Origin: Wolbachia sp.
GTDB lineage: Bacteria > Pseudomonadota > Alphaproteobacteria > Rickettsiales > Anaplasmataceae
Length of the DNA: 8,649 nucleotides
Direction: 5' to 3'
NCBI GenBank assembly: GCA_022836975.1
Contig: JAIXMJ010000034.1
Span: forward strand, 1-8,649
Shown here: piece after piece, positions 4,853 to 8,649 of the stretch
How positions within the stretch are numbered: the first letter of the stretch is position 1
Layout of the letters: the number at the start of each line of letters is the position of its first letter
Notes under the pieces: generated by a model
The model's database searches: none
Told to the model about the DNA's origin: nothing
Seen by the model: the letters and a program-made list of their open reading frames with translations, nothing else
Made by a program: the position numbers and the translations under genes

Positions 4853-7213
4853 ATGGTAAATGATTATAATGCTGATTCAATAAAAATTCTCAGAGGTCTC
4901 GATGCAGTAAGAAAACGTCCAGGAATGTACATTGGAGATACTGATGACGGATCTGGGTTACACCATATGGTATATGAAGTTATCGACAATGCGATCGATG
5001 AATCTCTAGCTGGGTATTGTGATAAAATAGAAATTTTTATTAATAATGACGGTTCAGTATCTGTCATTGATAACGGTCGTGGTATTCCTACCGATATTCA
5101 TGAGGAAGAAGGTATTTCAGCAGCAGAAGTGATAATGACTCAGCTGCATGCAGGTGGTAAATTTGACAGTAACACCTACAAAGTATCTGGTGGTTTACAC
5201 GGTGTTGGTGTGTCAGTTGTGAATGCATTATCGTGTTGGCTTGAATTAACTATATGGCGTAATAAGAAGGAATATTTTATACGTTTTGAGAATGGTTGCT
5301 CTATTGAGCATCTGAAAGTAGTAAATGACAGCATTAATAAAAGAGGTACTAAAGTCACATTTATGCCATCTCAAGAAATATTCAATGGCATAAATTTTAG
5401 TTATTCAACGCTTGAAAATCGTATAAGAGAATTAGCATTTTTGAATTCGAACATCCATATTATCTTACATGATTTACGTAATGATCCACCTGCAGAACTG
5501 CATTTTAATCGAGATAAAAATGCAGATGGTTTTGGCACTACAAATTTTGTGCACTATCTCGATAGAAATAAAACCGCTACTACTAAAGCTGCAAGCATAC
5601 AAGGAAAAGTAGAAAATTTGGGAATTAGCGTAGAAATATCTATGAGATGGAATGATTCCTATTATGAGAACATGCTATGTTTCACAAATAATATAAGGCA
5701 GAGCGATGGTGGTACACATTTAGCAGGATTTAGGTCTGCCTTAACTCGATGTATCAATAATTATGCAACTAGCGAAGGCTTTTTGAAGAAAGCTAAAGTA
5801 AATCTAACAGGTGAGGATATCAGGGAAGGATTGACTTGTGTTTTATCTCTGAAAATGCCAGATCCTAAATTTTCTTCACAAACAAAAGATAAATTAGTAA
5901 GTTCAGAGGCACGTACAGCAGTGGAAGGAATTGTAGCCGAAAAATTTGCTACTATACTTGAAACTGATCCAAAGCTGGCAGCTAGTATCGTTGAAAGAGT
6001 AATAAGATCAGCAAAAGGAAGAGAAGCAGCACGTAAAGCACGTGAGTTGGTAAAAAATAAAAATAGTATTGAAATTGCAACTTTGCCAGGCAAGCTTGCT
6101 GATTGCCAAGAAAAAGCACCAGAATTATCCGAATTATTTATAGTGGAAGGTAATTCTGCTGGTGGTTCTGCCAAACAGGGACGTAACCGTAGAATACAAG
6201 CTGTACTTGCTTTAAAAGGTAAGATTTTAAATGTAGAACGTGCTGGACTAGATCGGATCTTCTCATCTGCAGAAATTGGATCGTTAATTACAGCAATTGG
6301 TACAGGGATAGGTAATGAACATTTTGATATCAAAAAGATCAGATACCATAAAGTTATCATCATGACTGATGCAGATGTTGATGGTTCACATATTAGAACG
6401 TTGCTACTAACTTTCTTCTTCCGTTATATGCGTGAAATCATTGAAAAGGGGTATCTATACATAGCTCAACCACCTCTTTACAAAGTTACAAGAAATGCTA
6501 AAGATACTTATATTAAAGATGATGAAAGTTTTAAAAATTATATTATAGATTTAGCAGTTAAAAAATTAACTCTTGATGGAGACTTACGCACAGTTTTAAA
6601 CAAGTGCTTAAGTATTGCAAATATTAGTAAAAATTATAACAGAGAAATACCTCAGGACATTTTAGAATCGTTGTTAATATTATATAAAAATGGTAATTTA
6701 TCTTCTGCTGATAAAATCTCACAATACTTAAAATCAGTATACAACGATTATACTTGGGAAGTGGCTGTTACAGATAATAATATACATATTTCTAGGCTAT
6801 TTCAAGGATTAGCAGATAAGTATTTATTACCCCTTAATTTACTTAAGAACCGTAACATAGAGAATATTTTAAGTCTTCTTGAAGATATAGTTCCTCTCTT
6901 TAGTGGGAATTCATTTTTACAAGCTCAGGATTGTAAAATTAAAATTACTTCTCCTAGTGAATTAGCAAAAGTAATTATGGAGTACGGAAAAAAGGGAATA
7001 ACCCTGCAAAGATTTAAAGGTCTTGGTGAAATGAATGCTGATCAACTATGGGAAACTACACTAAATTCTGAAACTAGGACTTTGCTCAAAGTTGAAATAA
7101 AAGATTGTGAGGTAGCTGATTCTATGTTTTCAATATTAATGGGAGATATAGTTGAGCCCCGTCGTGACTTTATCAATAATAACGCATTAAATGTGCATAA
7201 TGTTGATATTTAG
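4853..7213 (+). CDS. gyrB: DNA gyrase subunit B
   Basis: ATPase and TOPRIM subunit of DNA gyrase, which with GyrA (A2B2) introduces negative supercoils. The 786 residues cover all domains. The GHKL ATPase domain has EVIDNAIDE (Glu42, Asn46), VIDNGRGIP (Asp73, Arg76) and the lid GGLHGVG at 113-119, numbered as in E. coli. The transducer domain carries the QTK-type lysine (SSQTKDKL, 341-348). The TOPRIM domain has FIVEGNSAGGSAKQGRNR from 429 (Glu432) and TDADVDGSH at 505-513 (Asp506, Asp508), offset by 8 from E. coli E424, D498 and D500. Length and the roughly 150 residues between 565 and 700 show the Gram-negative TOPRIM insertion. The tail GLGEMNADQLWETT and EPRRDFI is typical. Asn434 replaces the usual Asp of EGDSAGG. 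It has its own promoter; gatA follows after 75 bp. Confidence 0.98.
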   Translation: MVNDYNADSIKILRGLDAVRKRPGMYIGDTDDGSGLHHMVYEVIDNAIDESLAGYCDKIEIFINNDGSVSVIDNGRGIPTDIHEEEGISAAEVIMTQLHAGGKFDSNTYKVSGGLHGVGVSVVNALSCWLELTIWRNKKEYFIRFENGCSIEHLKVVNDSINKRGTKVTFMPSQEIFNGINFSYSTLENRIRELAFLNSNIHIILHDLRNDPPAELHFNRDKNADGFGTTNFVHYLDRNKTATTKAASIQGKVENLGISVEISMRWNDSYYENMLCFTNNIRQSDGGTHLAGFRSALTRCINNYATSEGFLKKAKVNLTGEDIREGLTCVLSLKMPDPKFSSQTKDKLVSSEARTAVEGIVAEKFATILETDPKLAASIVERVIRSAKGREAARKARELVKNKNSIEIATLPGKLADCQEKAPELSELFIVEGNSAGGSAKQGRNRRIQAVLALKGKILNVERAGLDRIFSSAEIGSLITAIGTGIGNEHFDIKKIRYHKVIIMTDADVDGSHIRTLLLTFFFRYMREIIEKGYLYIAQPPLYKVTRNAKDTYIKDDESFKNYIIDLAVKKLTLDGDLRTVLNKCLSIANISKNYNREIPQDILESLLILYKNGNLSSADKISQYLKSVYNDYTWEVAVTDNNIHISRLFQGLADKYLLPLNLLKNRNIENILSLLEDIVPLFSGNSFLQAQDCKIKITSPSELAKVIMEYGKKGITLQRFKGLGEMNADQLWETTLNSETRTLLKVEIKDCEVADSMFSILMGDIVEPRRDFINNNALNVHNVDI

Positions 7214-7253
7214 CTAGCCCTGATCATAAATATCTGGATTTTTACCTTAATAT

Positions 7254-7262
7254 TGTTATAAT
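7254..7262 (+). promoter_or_regulatory. Extended -10 promoter of gatA
   Basis: TG-T-TATAAT: a perfect -10 at 7257-7262 with the TGn extension at 7254-7256. The -35 region is weak (CTGGAT at 7234-7239, 17 bp upstream), as is usual for extended -10 promoters. The predicted start near 7269 leaves a 20-base leader. It lies in the 75-bp gyrB-gatA gap, so gatA can be transcribed on its own. Confidence 0.5.
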
Positions 7263-7288
7263 TAACCTTTTAAAATGCTGGATAATTG

Positions 7289-8649
7289 ATGCATGAATTA
7301 CGTAACTTGAACATTAAGCAAATGCACGAAGGTCTCAAGAAAAGAGACTTTTCTGCTGTTGAACTTATAAAAGCACATGTAGATGCCGTTGAAGATGAAA
7401 AATTCAATGCATTCATCACAAAGACCCCTGATTTAGCTTTAGAAGCTGCCAAAGTTGCAGATGAAAAGTTTTCAAAAGCAGATAGTCTGCCTTTAATGAC
7501 TGGTATACCAATTGGTATAAAAGATTTATTTTGCACTAAAGGCATACGTACAACAGCAGCATCAAAAATGCTTGAGAATTTTATACCGACTTACGAATCT
7601 ACAGTATCCAATATGTTATTGTGTAGTGGAGCCGCAATGCTTGGTAAGCTTAACATGGATGAATTTGCTATGGGTTCTGCGAATACAAACAGTTATTTTG
7701 GCCCTGTTGAAAATGTATGGGTACGGAATGATGGCGAAAAGGTTGTACCTGGTGGTTCTTCCGGTGGTTCTGCTGCAGCTGTAGCTGGATTTTTATGTGC
7801 TGGTGCGTTAGGTAGTGATACTGGCGGATCTGTACGTCAGCCATCTGCTTACTGTGGAGTGGTTGGTATCAAGCCAACTTATGGTAGATGTTCACGTTTT
7901 GGTATGATTGCATTTGCTAGTTCCTTAGATCAAGCAGGTGTTATTACTCGTTCTGTTTATGATGCTGCGTTAATGCTTGAAGCTGTATGCGGATACGACG
8001 AAAAAGACTCTACAACCAGTAAAAGGCCTGTTCCCAAGTTTTCTAACTTTATCACCAATGATATAAGAGGTAAACGTGTTGGAATACCAAAAGAATACAA
8101 TATGGATGGTATCTCAGAAGAAATGGTTTATCACTGGGAAAAAGTTGCTTCCTATTTAAAAAGTAGAGGTGCGGAAGTTGTTGAAATTAGTTTACCACAT
8201 ACTAAATATGCAGTACCTGTTTATTATCTAATTTGTTCCGCAGAAGCATCATCTAATCTTGCACGCTATGATGGTATACGTTATGGTCTACGTATTGAAG
8301 ATCACAACCTTGAAGATATGTACGAATTAACAAGAGCTGAAGGATTTGGTAAAGAAGTTAAAAGAAGAATTTTTATGGGTGCTTATGCACTTTCTTCGAG
8401 CCATTATAATGAGTATTATGAAAAAGCACAATGTACTCGTGCCTTAATTCGAAATGATTTTGTTGAAGCATTTGAAAAAATAGATTACATACTTGCTCTT
8501 TCTGCCCCTACAGAAGCATTTGGATTAAATGAAAAACCAGATCCATTAATGATGTCTATCAATGATATTTTCACTGTACCAGCAAGTTTAGCTGGGTTAC
8601 CTGCTATTTCGGTCCCCATTGCACTTTCCAACACTGGACTACCCCTTGC
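7289..8649 (+). CDS. gatA: Aspartyl/glutamyl-tRNA amidotransferase subunit A (3' end cut by window)
   Basis: Glutaminase/amidase subunit of GatCAB, which converts Glu-tRNA(Gln) to Gln-tRNA(Gln), and Asp-tRNA(Asn) where needed, in bacteria lacking glutaminyl-tRNA synthetase, as Rickettsiales do. The frame is open for 453 codons to the window edge without a stop; the family is about 485-490 residues, so about 35 C-terminal residues are missing. The amidase-signature triad is complete: Lys78 in GIPIGIKD, cis-Ser157 in PGGSSGGS, and nucleophile Ser181 in GSDTGGSVRQP, with the family's 24-residue spacing between the serines. YFGPVENVW and YCGVVGIKPTYGR are also typical. The start at 7289 gives MHELRNLNIKQ; an in-frame TAA at 7283-7285 leaves only this ATG or the adjacent TTG. 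Ribosome binding site is weak (GGA at 7280-7282). gatB and gatC are not in the window. Confidence 0.97.
   Translation, partial: MHELRNLNIKQMHEGLKKRDFSAVELIKAHVDAVEDEKFNAFITKTPDLALEAAKVADEKFSKADSLPLMTGIPIGIKDLFCTKGIRTTAASKMLENFIPTYESTVSNMLLCSGAAMLGKLNMDEFAMGSANTNSYFGPVENVWVRNDGEKVVPGGSSGGSAAAVAGFLCAGALGSDTGGSVRQPSAYCGVVGIKPTYGRCSRFGMIAFASSLDQAGVITRSVYDAALMLEAVCGYDEKDSTTSKRPVPKFSNFITNDIRGKRVGIPKEYNMDGISEEMVYHWEKVASYLKSRGAEVVEISLPHTKYAVPVYYLICSAEASSNLARYDGIRYGLRIEDHNLEDMYELTRAEGFGKEVKRRIFMGAYALSSSHYNEYYEKAQCTRALIRNDFVEAFEKIDYILALSAPTEAFGLNEKPDPLMMSINDIFTVPASLAGLPAISVPIALSNTGLPL

Noticed and set aside
5761..6363. A 200-codon open frame antisense to gyrB
   Set aside because: It lies wholly within the conserved GyrB coding sequence, its Ser/Ala/Pro-rich translation resembles no family, and it has no promoter or ribosome binding site. 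It mirrors gyrB codon structure.
7214..7256. A rho-independent terminator after gyrB
   Set aside because: No GC-rich hairpin followed by a T-tract is present in the 75-bp gap; the region is better explained by the gatA promoter.

Overview
The window is an AT-rich chromosomal segment from an alphaproteobacterium of the order Rickettsiales, most probably Wolbachia. This rests on the low-GC codon use, the protein sequences (GyrB, GatA, FumC, DapB), weak or absent Shine-Dalgarno sequences, scattered single-gene neighbourhoods, and a decayed IS5-family (IS427-like) transposase of the kind that litters Wolbachia genomes. Genus assignment comes from recognition of the sequences, not from a search.

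Layout. 31-1413 (+): fumC, fumarase class II, complete in body but with no standard start codon in frame. 1408-1659 (-): a small exported or membrane-anchored hypothetical protein, tail to tail with fumC by 6 bp. 1660-1724: a compact divergent promoter region. 1725-3801 (+): dapB, pstB and a bcp-type peroxiredoxin; dapB and pstB share an ATGA overlap, and bcp follows after 29 bp with its own likely promoter. 3802-4852: about 1 kb without an intact gene. It holds a 680-bp insertion-sequence relic (3849-4528) with recognisable terminal inverted repeats, a TA target duplication and a broken transposase, then about 270 bp of unassigned degraded sequence and the gyrB promoter. 4853-7213 (+): gyrB, complete. 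7289-8649 (+): gatA, running off the right edge with 453 codons visible.

How the genes fit together. These are housekeeping functions: a TCA-cycle step (FumC), diaminopimelate/lysine synthesis that feeds lipid II (DapB), the ATPase of a phosphate importer (PstB), peroxide detoxification (Bcp), DNA supercoiling (GyrB) and tRNA-dependent amidation that supplies Gln-tRNA (GatA). They are not one pathway; the only strong operon signal is dapB-pstB.

I found no sign of a new multi-gene system, CRISPR array, prophage or toxin cassette. The points worth a second look are local: the missing fumC start, a probably leaderless small exported protein, a single-cysteine exported Bcp, an Asn in GyrB at a known quinolone-resistance position, and an IS relic that has lost all its catalytic acids and may have split an older small reading frame.
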